DNA from: an uncultured Kordia sp.
GTDB lineage: Bacteria; Bacteroidota; Bacteroidia; Flavobacteriales; Flavobacteriaceae
Assembly (NCBI GenBank): GCA_913054565.1
Contig: CAJXHW010000135.1
Coordinates: 1-5,564, forward strand
Direction of reading: 5' to 3'
DNA: 5,564 nt
Notes under the pieces: generated by a model
The model's database searches: none
What the model was told of the DNA's origin: nothing
What the model saw: only the letters and a program-made list of their open reading frames with translations
Part shown: piece after piece, positions 1 to 5,497 of the stretch
Position numbering within the stretch: the stretch's first letter is position 1
Layout: each line of letters begins with the position of its first letter
Program-made: the position numbers and the translations under genes

Positions 1-681
1 CGAATCTAAAGATTCCTTAGGTAATCCTTTATCCAATAAAGAATCAAAACTAAAGACGAAATCAATTAAACCGTGTATAATAGCAATTGGAATTAATCGG
101 TTTGTTCTGAGCAAAACAGCACCAAAGAAAACTCCAAAATAAATTGCATAGAATAGTTGACTTATTTCCGATGCGATATTTTCTATTTTGAAATCTATAA
201 TGTGTAGTACTCCAAATAACAATGCAGGAATGAGAATACTTAACAGGATACCATTCCTTTTATGTATAAACTCCTTTACTAATATCGTGAAGATTAAACC
301 TCTAAATACAAATTCTTCCGAAAAGCCTACCGACATATTCTGAAAAAACAGAAGTATCAAATCAACTGGTTTTGCTTTAGATAAGTCTATCGATAATAAA
401 GATAAACCTCCAATAATTATTAGGTAAATTGGGATAATTGCCAAGAATTTATTGGTCCATTTGAACTGTTTTGACAATCCTGAAAGATTGAACACATCAA
501 ACTTTTTAATGGCAAAAATGGCCAATAGAATAATAATAACATTCTTTATTAGTGCTTCTATGCTTTTTTCTTGAAAATTTGATAGCGTCGTGTTGCTCAA
601 TAGTTTATCGACAGGTAAAGCTAATATTGTTAAAAAAGCTATTGTAAGTCCGAGAATCAGTAATAATGTTTTGTTTTTCAT
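1..681 (-). CDS. CPBP family intramembrane metalloprotease (partial, 3' end outside window)
   Basis: The reading frame is open from an ATG at 681 to the window edge (227 codons, no stop), so the C-terminus is missing. It is strongly hydrophobic throughout, with several membrane spans. All three signatures of the CPBP / type II CAAX protease (Rce1-like, ABI) family are visible: the EExxxR motif as SEEFVFRG (E122, E123, R127), FxxxH as FGVLH (F156, H160), and a final HGLIDF (H203, D207). In this family the Glu and His residues form the active or metal-binding site inside the membrane, and members cleave membrane proteins or peptides or act in bacteriocin self-immunity. The substrate cannot be told here. 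Because the last motif is present, probably only a short tail is lost. The start follows the regulator gene's stop by 27 bp with no promoter seen, so it is probably the last visible gene of the operon. No Shine-Dalgarno sequence is apparent. Confidence 0.93.
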   Translation of the reverse strand, partial: MKNKTLLLILGLTIAFLTILALPVDKLLSNTTLSNFQEKSIEALIKNVIIILLAIFAIKKFDVFNLSGLSKQFKWTNKFLAIIPIYLIIIGGLSLLSIDLSKAKPVDLILLFFQNMSVGFSEEFVFRGLIFTILVKEFIHKRNGILLSILIPALLFGVLHIIDFKIENIASEISQLFYAIYFGVFFGAVLLRTNRLIPIAIIHGLIDFVFSFDSLLDKGLPKESLDS

Positions 682-708
682 ATTTGTCTAATTTTGCCTA
701 ACAGCTTT

Positions 709-1284
709 TTATTTCAAGAACTTAATATGTGGTAAATAAATGACCTCTTTATCATTACTAATTCGGAATGTATTTAACAATATTGACATCAAATTGATGA
801 AATACAAAAAGCCAATAACCATAAAAAATGTACTTAAAGTTATTTTGTCTGTGAGTCCAATTTTTGATATTAAAAACAATATTATAGGAATAAAAAATAG
901 CAATATTGTCCATGTAATTTCGAAATTGATTAAATCTTTACCCAATTTATTACTGTTTTTAATCTTGCCTTTTTTCGATGTCCAAAGTATAAATGGAATT
1001 AAAATCCCTAGCATTGGGAAAAACAGAAAAGTTAGTGCAGAGAGATTGAGAAACGTTAAATATTTTTTATCTTCTTTTACTGACCAATCTATCAAATCAT
1101 CTGGGCTAACGTTCAAGGCATTTGCTAATCGCTTCAATGATTCACCTGTAGGGTTTGATTCCCCTTTTTCAATACGCTGTATTGTTCGTAAACTTAAACC
1201 AGATTCTTCGGCTAGAAATTCTTGTGACATTCCTTTCTGGTTTCTTAATTCTTTTACTCTTAAAGCCAAATAGCTATTATCCAT
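709..1284 (-). CDS. XRE-type HTH regulator with membrane-embedded DUF4870-like C-terminal region
   Basis: This 191-residue protein has two parts. Residues about 7-62 form a Cro/C1 (XRE) helix-turn-helix: VKELRNQKGMSQEFLAEESG, then LSLRTIQRIEKGESNP and LKRLANALNVSPDDL, which fits the five-helix DNA-binding fold closely. Residues about 76-190 are hydrophobic with roughly three membrane spans (near 82-101, 124-140 and 150-172). The stretch with LSALTFLFFPMLGILIPFI and GKDLINFEITW resembles DUF4870. It is therefore probably a transcription factor tethered to the inner membrane. Its ATG lies inside the end of the upstream 156-residue gene (8-bp overlap, ATGGATAA), which suggests translational coupling. 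Its target is unknown; autoregulation of this operon would be usual for such proteins. Function as a regulator is well supported, the signal is not. Confidence 0.92.
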   Translation of the reverse strand: MDNSYLALRVKELRNQKGMSQEFLAEESGLSLRTIQRIEKGESNPTGESLKRLANALNVSPDDLIDWSVKEDKKYLTFLNLSALTFLFFPMLGILIPFILWTSKKGKIKNSNKLGKDLINFEITWTILLFFIPIILFLISKIGLTDKITLSTFFMVIGFLYFINLMSILLNTFRISNDKEVIYLPHIKFLK

Positions 1285-1747
1285 TTTCTACAGGTTTGTT
1301 TTTAGTTAAAGTTTTTCTGTACCTCATTACTGCTATGGTTAATGTTCCTAATAAAAACCCAGGAATCAATTGAACTAACGAACCATATATAGCATGATTT
1401 AATAGCGCTTGTCCAAAATTATCAAAATATAATCCATAATGTGTACCTATTTCCCATTTTGTATCTACCCACCAAAGTATGGCAACAGGAATCCTTGAAA
1501 TAGGTGAGTAAATAAGTAAGCTTAATAAAAGAATCTTGAATGCTTGTTTATGGTTCGCTATTTTAATACCTAAATATATCGAAAACCCTAAGGTAAGCCA
1601 AAGTAGACCAATAATAAAAATTGCATTTTCAGGCAATCCCAATAATTCTAAACAGTATCTAACAGGTGTTAGGATTAGTGCAATTATTATGAGTGCTTTA
1701 GCATAATAAATGGCTTGTTGTAAAGTGGTTTTTTCGTTTTTTTTCAT
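1277..1747 (-). CDS. Four-helix integral membrane protein of unknown function
   Basis: I do not recognise a named family for this 156-residue protein. It has about four membrane spans (near residues 17-37, 42-62, 70-92 and 120-141). The N-terminus is short and lysine-rich, and the C-terminal tail is basic (MRYRKTLTKNKP). Between spans 3 and 4 is a Trp/Tyr-rich loop (LWWVDTKWEIGTHYGLYF, about 91-108), which could face the periplasm. It has no recognisable catalytic motif. The ATG is 1 bp past the serine hydrolase stop (TAG at 1749-1751), and its end overlaps the regulator start by 8 bp. It is thus locked in the same transcript and probably translationally coupled on both sides. A role as sensor or partner for the membrane regulator downstream is possible but is only guessed from position. 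Confidence 0.85.
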   Translation of the reverse strand: MKKNEKTTLQQAIYYAKALIIIALILTPVRYCLELLGLPENAIFIIGLLWLTLGFSIYLGIKIANHKQAFKILLLSLLIYSPISRIPVAILWWVDTKWEIGTHYGLYFDNFGQALLNHAIYGSLVQLIPGFLLGTLTIAVMRYRKTLTKNKPVENG

Positions 1748-1748
1748 A

Positions 1749-3134
1749 CTAGTTCTTTTTAGCGATAATTTTACGACCAGATTGATTCATTGTTAAGCTA
1801 ATAACATTATTCGTTTCATTTTTATTAAACGTGATTTCTGCATCTGCAATTTTTACAAAAAAATGATTTTGAGTTTCAGCAAAAAGTTTAACCTTTTTAG
1901 TTTGACCTGGAGCTAATAAATATAATTGATTTGTGTTATCTAGACCGATTGTAAGGTTTACGTTTGGTTTAACCTCATAAGTACCTGTATAGTTATTCAA
2001 TATTTCAGCGGAAACAGCAATTGACTTCTTTTCTTGTTCAATGGTTTTAGTGACTGCTGAAACTTTATTTACGTCTGGGCTAGTAACAAATAATTCCGCA
2101 ACTTGTTTTGCAACGTTATTTACATTTTTACAATTGCAGTTGGTTAATACAGCAATATACATGTTTTCTTGAGGTAAAAACAGAGCAATACTGGTAAAAC
2201 CCTTCGTGCTTCCTGTGTGTGCAATTACAGGAGAATTTCCCAATCTTGATAACCGAAAGCCATAACCGTAAGGTATTTTTTTTCCACTATTTAATAGGGT
2301 TGGTGTCATAGCTTGCTTTATACTAGACTCTTTTAAAAGAGTGTTTTGAAGTAATGCGTTTTGCCATTTTAAAAGATCCTCTGTGGTAGATAATAGAGCT
2401 CCTGCAGAATATGCTAATGACAAGTTCATATAATCTGATTTTACAAATTCATTTTGTTTAATGATATAGCCCCTAGATCGGTTCGGAATAACTTGTTTCT
2501 TATCTCCACAGTATGAAGACGTCATTCCTATTTTATCAAAAATATTTTCTTGAATAAATTGACCATAAGATTGCTTAGAAATTGTTTCAATAATTTGTCC
2601 CAATAAAATATAACCTGCATTACTGTATTTAAATTTTTCACCAGGCATAAATGCCAATGGTTCATCTTTAAAATAGGTGATGAGTTCTTTTGGAGACCTA
2701 TCCATTCTCGAGGTATAATTCTTTTCACTTAAAGGCGTTTTATTTTTTATTCCCGAAGTATGATTTAATAAATGATGAATGGTAATATCTCTTCCAACCT
2801 CAATATATTCGGGAATATATTTTCCAATTTTATCTTCGATATTGAGCTTACCTTGCTCTGCAAGCATTAAAATTGAAACTGCAGTAAATTGTTTTGTGAT
2901 TGAACCAATCTGAAATACACTATTAACCTCTATAGGTATATTTAATTCCAAATTTGATTTCCCTAAGGCTTTTTTATAAATGGCTTTACCGTCTTTAGCT
3001 ACCAAAATTGTAATACCTGGCTCATTAGCGCTATATTGTAAAGAAACTATAGAGTCAATTTTTGATTCATAGCTCTGACTGAAGCTAAAATATGTAATGA
3101 AAAGAAAAGTGAGTGTTGTAAAAAAATTATTCAT
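1749..3134 (-). CDS. Secreted serine hydrolase, beta-lactamase/penicillin-binding (class C-like) family
   Basis: This 461-residue protein starts with a signal peptide (MNNFFTTLTFLFITYFSFSQS; hydrophobic core, likely cut near residue 20), so it acts in the periplasm or outside the cell. Residues about 25-350 form the PF00144 beta-lactamase-like domain. The nucleophile motif SxxK is SITK (S78, K81), the second motif is YSN (Y170, N172), and the third is HTG (H306, G308), as in class C enzymes, DD-peptidases and esterases, where Lys or His replaces the KTG of other classes. Family-typical LLNHTSGI (122-129) and MPGEKFKYSNAGY are also present. Residues about 378-460 (YTGTYEV onward) look like the beta-rich DUF3471/lipocalin-like tail often attached to these hydrolases. 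All catalytic residues are intact, so it should be active. The substrate (peptide, ester or beta-lactam) cannot be deduced. It is the first gene of the operon, with a candidate promoter and repeats directly upstream. Confidence 0.95.
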   Translation of the reverse strand: MNNFFTTLTFLFITYFSFSQSYESKIDSIVSLQYSANEPGITILVAKDGKAIYKKALGKSNLELNIPIEVNSVFQIGSITKQFTAVSILMLAEQGKLNIEDKIGKYIPEYIEVGRDITIHHLLNHTSGIKNKTPLSEKNYTSRMDRSPKELITYFKDEPLAFMPGEKFKYSNAGYILLGQIIETISKQSYGQFIQENIFDKIGMTSSYCGDKKQVIPNRSRGYIIKQNEFVKSDYMNLSLAYSAGALLSTTEDLLKWQNALLQNTLLKESSIKQAMTPTLLNSGKKIPYGYGFRLSRLGNSPVIAHTGSTKGFTSIALFLPQENMYIAVLTNCNCKNVNNVAKQVAELFVTSPDVNKVSAVTKTIEQEKKSIAVSAEILNNYTGTYEVKPNVNLTIGLDNTNQLYLLAPGQTKKVKLFAETQNHFFVKIADAEITFNKNETNNVISLTMNQSGRKIIAKKN

Positions 3135-3159
3135 TGATTTATATTTAATGATCAGTGAA

Positions 3160-3167
3160 CAAAATTA
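3160..3167 (-). promoter_or_regulatory. Candidate Bacteroidota -7 element for the serine hydrolase operon
   Basis: On the minus strand this reads TAATTTTG, an exact match to the Bacteroidota -7 consensus TAnnTTTG. It ends 26 bases before the ATG at 3134, which would leave a leader of about 20 bases. No clear TTG -33 element lies 17-23 bases upstream (GTG is there instead). If this is the promoter it may depend on an activator, which fits the tandem repeats just upstream. In an AT-rich genome a match this short can occur by chance. Confidence 0.45.
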
Positions 3168-3198
3168 AAAACAATGTGCTTTGACACTTGCGCCAGGC

Positions 3199-3220
3199 TT
3201 ATGACATCTTTATGACATCT
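3199..3220 (-). promoter_or_regulatory. Tandem 11-bp direct repeat, Pho-box-like candidate operator
   Basis: Two perfect, abutting copies of an 11-bp unit (TTATGACATCT on the + strand; AGATGTCATAA on the minus strand) lie at 3199-3209 and 3210-3220. A weaker third TGTCAA sits at 3181-3186 on the minus strand, 20 bases further on. An 11-bp repeat places each half-site on the same helix face. This is the layout used by OmpR/PhoB-type response regulators, and TGTCATAAAGATGTCATA resembles the enterobacterial Pho box (TGTCATA-AT-rich-TGTCAT). Relative to the candidate start site it covers roughly -46 to -67, a normal activator position. The regulator's identity is inferred; LytTR regulators also use direct repeats. 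Confidence 0.5.
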
Positions 3221-3310
3221 GTGGCAAATCCTTTGAATAGGTGTAAATATTAACTGAGTTGTTATTAGATTTTGAGGATTACGTAACCTTTATGCAGTCG
3301 AGTCAAGCTT

Positions 3311-3443
3311 GCGTAACGGTCTCGGCTATGAGTAGTTGCTTGTTTCAGCAACTAGCCATACACAAAAACGAACGCGAGAAAATTCCGAAGGAATTTTCAA
3401 GATTAGCGCTATCTAGAGCAATGAATTATACACGCTGTTGTGC
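3311..3443. repeat. attC-like palindromic element, copy B (partly decayed)
   Basis: This 133-bp element aligns end to end with copy A (131 bp). Shared parts, in order, are: a GCGTAAC core site (GCACAAC in A); a 20-bp identical left arm TCTCGGCTATGAGTAGTTGC (3320-3339); a spacer of the same 38-bp length; an inner hairpin (3378-3398); and a 26-bp right arm (3418-3443) ending in the GTTGTGC core, which continues as an identical 18-bp tail GTTGTGCTTTCGTTATTT to 3454. The right arm has lost several pairs with the left arm (12 of 16 remain). An alternative local hairpin is possible, TAGTTGC (3333-3339) with GCAACTA (3348-3354). It lies 12 bp after the stop of the 93-residue gene. No plausible gene is encoded in it: the open + frame across it is not protein-like. 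Confidence 0.75.
3378..3398. repeat. Inner hairpin of element B
   Basis: A perfect 9-bp stem, GAAAATTCC (3378-3386) with GGAATTTTC (3390-3398), is closed by a 3-base GAA loop. It matches the inner hairpin of copy A, with one additional base pair. There is no T-run after it on either strand, so it does not look like an intrinsic terminator. Confidence 0.75.
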
Positions 3444-3455
3444 TTTCGTTATTTT

Positions 3456-3737
3456 TTAGGAATTTGTATCAAAAATTAGATAAGCAATAAATAACAAAAA
3501 ATAAATAGCCAGATAGAACAGGTAGAAGTTTCTAAACTTTTTATATTCGAGATTTTCAGGATAGATATTTCCAAAAAGACCCTTAATTTCTTTCCAAAAA
3601 AGAGGTTTAATGTTAATTAACCAACTATCGGTTTGATATACGATTTTGCGGAATTTACTTCTATAAAAACTTAATGGTAATCCCCAAACCACAAAAAGTA
3701 TAAACCAAATATTTTTAGTTATAAAATCCATTATCAT
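3456..3737 (-). CDS. Small two-helix membrane protein of unknown function
   Basis: This 93-residue protein has a hydrophobic N-terminal span (about 8-25, NIWFILFVVWGLPLSFY) and a C-terminal one (about 71-88, FYLFYLAIYFLLFIAYLIF). Between them is a basic, aromatic-rich stretch with FRKIVYQTDSW and KPLFWKEIKGLFG. I do not recognise a family. Its ATG (3735-3737) directly abuts the TAA of the DUF1295 gene (3738-3740) with no spacer (TAAATG), so it is almost certainly co-translated with that gene. An in-frame ATG two codons later (3729-3731) is an equally possible start. The spacing and the shared membrane location suggest a helper or partner of the DUF1295 enzyme. The gene ends 12 bp from element B. 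Confidence 0.8.
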   Translation of the reverse strand: MIMDFITKNIWFILFVVWGLPLSFYRSKFRKIVYQTDSWLINIKPLFWKEIKGLFGNIYPENLEYKKFRNFYLFYLAIYFLLFIAYLIFDTNS

Positions 3738-4514
3738 TTATTTTTTTGGGAACCATGGGAAAAAAGAATTTGTTTTTTGAATGTAATCTCTGTATTGAGA
3801 TTTTGTCTCTTTTAAAGTTTTTTCAAGTAAGCTCACACCTGATATTTTAATAATCAATAAAGTCATTATAATAGAACCTATTATTTGCCAATAACTTCCG
3901 GCTGCAATACTAAAAATAGCATAAGCCCACCAAACAGCTGAGTCGCCAAAATAATTCGGATGCCTTGTGTATTTCCAAAACCCTGTGTTTAAGACCTTCC
4001 CTTTGTTTTTTACATTACTTTTAAAACGTGCTAATTGAAAATCGCCACCAGCTTCAAAAGTAAACCCAATAAGCCATACTACAATTCCTATATAATCCAT
4101 TACATTGAGGGTTCCATTACTTGTACTTGAGTTAATACCCAAAAGGGGTAAAGAAACAATCATAATCAAGGCTCCTTGTAATAAAAACGTTTGGAAAAAA
4201 CTAAACCACCAATAGCGTTTTGGGCCATAATTTTTTCGGAATTCCTTATATCTAAAATCTTCTCCTTTGCCAATGTTTCTAAATGCAAGATAAATTGCAA
4301 GCCTAAGTCCCCAAATACTTACTAAAGTTAAAATCAATATTTTTCTAGTATTTAGTTCTCCTGACATAAATACGTAAAACGTATTAACAACCACAAACCC
4401 AAAACCCCAAAAAATGTCTACAATACTTACATTTTTTATAAAAATACTCCAAATCCATAATAGAGTTACAAAAGCTAAAATGATTAAGGCTGCATGAGAA
4501 AATAGAGTTATCAT
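3738..4514 (-). CDS. DUF1295 / steroid 5-alpha-reductase-like membrane enzyme
   Basis: This 258-residue polytopic membrane protein belongs to the DUF1295 group, related to the C-terminal domain of steroid 5-alpha reductases and to isoprenylcysteine methyltransferases. Visible signatures in order are: SIVDIFWGFGF (30-40) in the second span; the cytoplasmic stretch GLRLAIYLAFRN-x-GKGEDFRY (69-89); FEAGGDFQLARFK (153-165); GFWKYTRHPNYFGD (178-191), where RHPNYF is the hallmark cofactor-binding loop; and a final SLLEKTLKE...YRDYIQKTNSFFPWFPKK (228-258). About six to seven spans are likely and the length is normal for the family. Known relatives use NADPH to reduce enone double bonds, but the substrate of the bacterial proteins is mostly unknown, so no reaction is assigned. 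It is the first gene of a two-gene module; its ATG lies 24 bp from the core site of element A. Confidence 0.93.
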   Translation of the reverse strand: MITLFSHAALIILAFVTLLWIWSIFIKNVSIVDIFWGFGFVVVNTFYVFMSGELNTRKILILTLVSIWGLRLAIYLAFRNIGKGEDFRYKEFRKNYGPKRYWWFSFFQTFLLQGALIMIVSLPLLGINSSTSNGTLNVMDYIGIVVWLIGFTFEAGGDFQLARFKSNVKNKGKVLNTGFWKYTRHPNYFGDSAVWWAYAIFSIAAGSYWQIIGSIIMTLLIIKISGVSLLEKTLKETKSQYRDYIQKTNSFFPWFPKK

Positions 4515-4530
4515 AAGCTATTGGGTCGTC

Positions 4531-4545
4531 ATAATGAAGCACAAC
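4531..4545. repeat. 15-bp outer arm, direct repeat of 5498-5512
   Basis: ATAATGAAGCACAAC is found here and again, identical and in the same orientation, at 5498-5512. The two copies bracket the DUF6090 gene plus element A and lie 967 bp apart. GCACAAC (4539-4545) is the inner core site. This arm also pairs with the tail of the same element (GTTGTGCTTTCGTTAT) with few mismatches. Confidence 0.7.
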
Positions 4546-4669
4546 GTTCTCGGCTATGAGTAGTTGCGTGTTTAAGCACTAAACTTTGCAAGTACAGACC
4601 AAACTGAAAATCCGCGAGGATTTTCGTAAGTAGGCGAGAACCAGCAATTACTTATAGCCATTGTTGTGC
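4539..4669. repeat. attC-like palindromic element, copy A (most intact)
   Basis: This 131-bp imperfect palindrome separates the DUF6090 gene from the DUF1295 module. Outer core sites are GCACAAC (4539-4545) and GTTGTGC (4663-4669), perfect inverted repeats. Inside them the left arm GGCTATGAGTAGTTGC (4552-4567) pairs over all 16 positions with GCAATTACTTATAGCC (4644-4659), counting two G-T wobbles. The spacers between core and arm are unequal (6 bases GTTCTC against 3 bases ATT), giving an unpaired bulge. Size, inverted core sites, inner arms and asymmetric spacer are all features of integron attC sites (usually about 57-141 bp). The cores differ from RYYYAAC/GTTRRRY at one position. An extragenic repeat of another kind (REP- or MITE-like) remains possible. 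Confidence 0.8.
4606..4625. repeat. Inner hairpin of element A
   Basis: A perfect 8-bp stem, GAAAATCC (4606-4613) with GGATTTTC (4618-4625), is closed by a GCGA loop on the + strand. It is the counterpart of the 9-bp hairpin in element B. It is not followed by a T-run on either strand. Confidence 0.75.
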
Positions 4670-4695
4670 TTTCGTTATTTAATTTTAGGCATTAA

Positions 4696-5481
4696 TCACA
4701 ATTTATCAAAATCAGGTAACGGTTCAATATCTGAATTTGTTTTTGATAATTCTTGATGAATGCTTTTCACCAAATCAATCGATGCCTTTTTAATTCCTTT
4801 GGTTCTCTTTAAAACACTTTGTGCATCAAAATAAATTTCATCGATAATATTTTTGGTTTTCGGTAAATTAATAAACTCAAAAAATCCTTTTTTAAGCATT
4901 TCTTCACTTACCTTATCAATACCTTTTATATTTTCTGAGTTGTATTCTACAATATTGGTATTTCTAAGGTAATCACTTCTTTTCTCATATCTTTTCCAAA
5001 AAAAATCAATTCCTTTATTAAACAGAACTATACCTGTATCAAAATATCTAATGATTTTCTTGTTAAGCGAGTCATTGGTAGAAAGACGTGTTAAACCCTG
5101 ATACTTAATTTTTTCAAATGTATTAGTGCTTACTTTTATATCAATATTAGCCATAGAAAATAGATCCCATAAGCTATCAGAAGGTAGGCTTTTTAAGTCT
5201 TCAACATTAAATATCGTTTCTTGACCTTCAATATTCTTTTCAAGGTTTTCGATGGCCCAATTAAAAGAACTGATATTTTTGTTTGCCTCTGTAATTAGTT
5301 CATTTAATATTTCTTGGCCGTATGCCAATTGTTTACGTTCTTCATTCCAATTATTGACCTGCAGAGCAAGAAGAATCCCAATCATAACCAGGATTATTTC
5401 GCCAACAGCATAAATCAAATACTTACTAAATTTATTTTCAGTCAGTAATTTTTGTCTAATTTTTCTAAAGAATTTTATCAT
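4696..5481 (-). CDS. DUF6090 family single-span membrane protein
   Basis: This 261-residue protein opens with the diagnostic DUF6090 N-terminus: a basic start MIKFFRKIRQKLLTENKFSKYLIYAVGE, a membrane span at about 24-42 (IILVMIGILLALQV), and the QVNNWNEERK motif (41-50). The remaining 210 residues are charged and mainly helical, with long stretches rich in Glu, Lys and Asn (for example about 52-90), a likely extracytoplasmic domain. Families of this type are frequent in Flavobacteriia, often in many copies, and have no established function. It ends in TGA at 4696-4698, 26 bp from element A, and its ATG lies 16 bp from the C arm, so it fills its interval as a lone gene. I see no convincing promoter in the few bases upstream, so it may depend on transcription from beyond the window. 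Confidence 0.9.
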   Translation of the reverse strand: MIKFFRKIRQKLLTENKFSKYLIYAVGEIILVMIGILLALQVNNWNEERKQLAYGQEILNELITEANKNISSFNWAIENLEKNIEGQETIFNVEDLKSLPSDSLWDLFSMANIDIKVSTNTFEKIKYQGLTRLSTNDSLNKKIIRYFDTGIVLFNKGIDFFWKRYEKRSDYLRNTNIVEYNSENIKGIDKVSEEMLKKGFFEFINLPKTKNIIDEIYFDAQSVLKRTKGIKKASIDLVKSIHQELSKTNSDIEPLPDFDKL

Positions 5482-5497
5482 TGGTTAGCGTTTTCTG

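Noticed and set aside
696..702. GCCTAAC between the regulator and CPBP genes, a perfect RYYYAAC attC-type core
   Set aside because: There is no facing GTTRRRY site or palindrome within reach, so a 7-bp match in a 27-bp gap is probably chance.
740..1273. Long + strand frame opposite the HTH regulator
   Set aside because: It is a shadow of the regulator gene, whose HTH domain is unmistakable. The + strand translation shows no domain.
1155..1373. Open + frame across the regulator/membrane protein junction
   Set aside because: It lies antisense to two well-supported coupled genes and shows no motif.
2528..2728. 66-codon minus-strand frame within the serine hydrolase gene
   Set aside because: It is out of frame inside a gene with intact catalytic motifs throughout.
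3378..3454. Inner hairpin plus T-rich tail of element B as an intrinsic terminator
   Set aside because: The hairpin and the T-run (3452-3457) are about 50 bases apart, and the T-run is on the strand opposite to the genes. Neither strand shows stem followed directly by Ts.
3259..3459. Open reading frame of 66 codons on the + strand
   Set aside because: It runs through element B, lacks an ATG at its first codon, is Cys/Ser-rich without any known motif, and its bases are explained by the palindrome shared with element A.
3311..4680. Elements A and B as a CRISPR array or insertion sequence ends
   Set aside because: There are only two full copies, over 1 kb apart with genes between, no regular spacers, and no transposase in the window.
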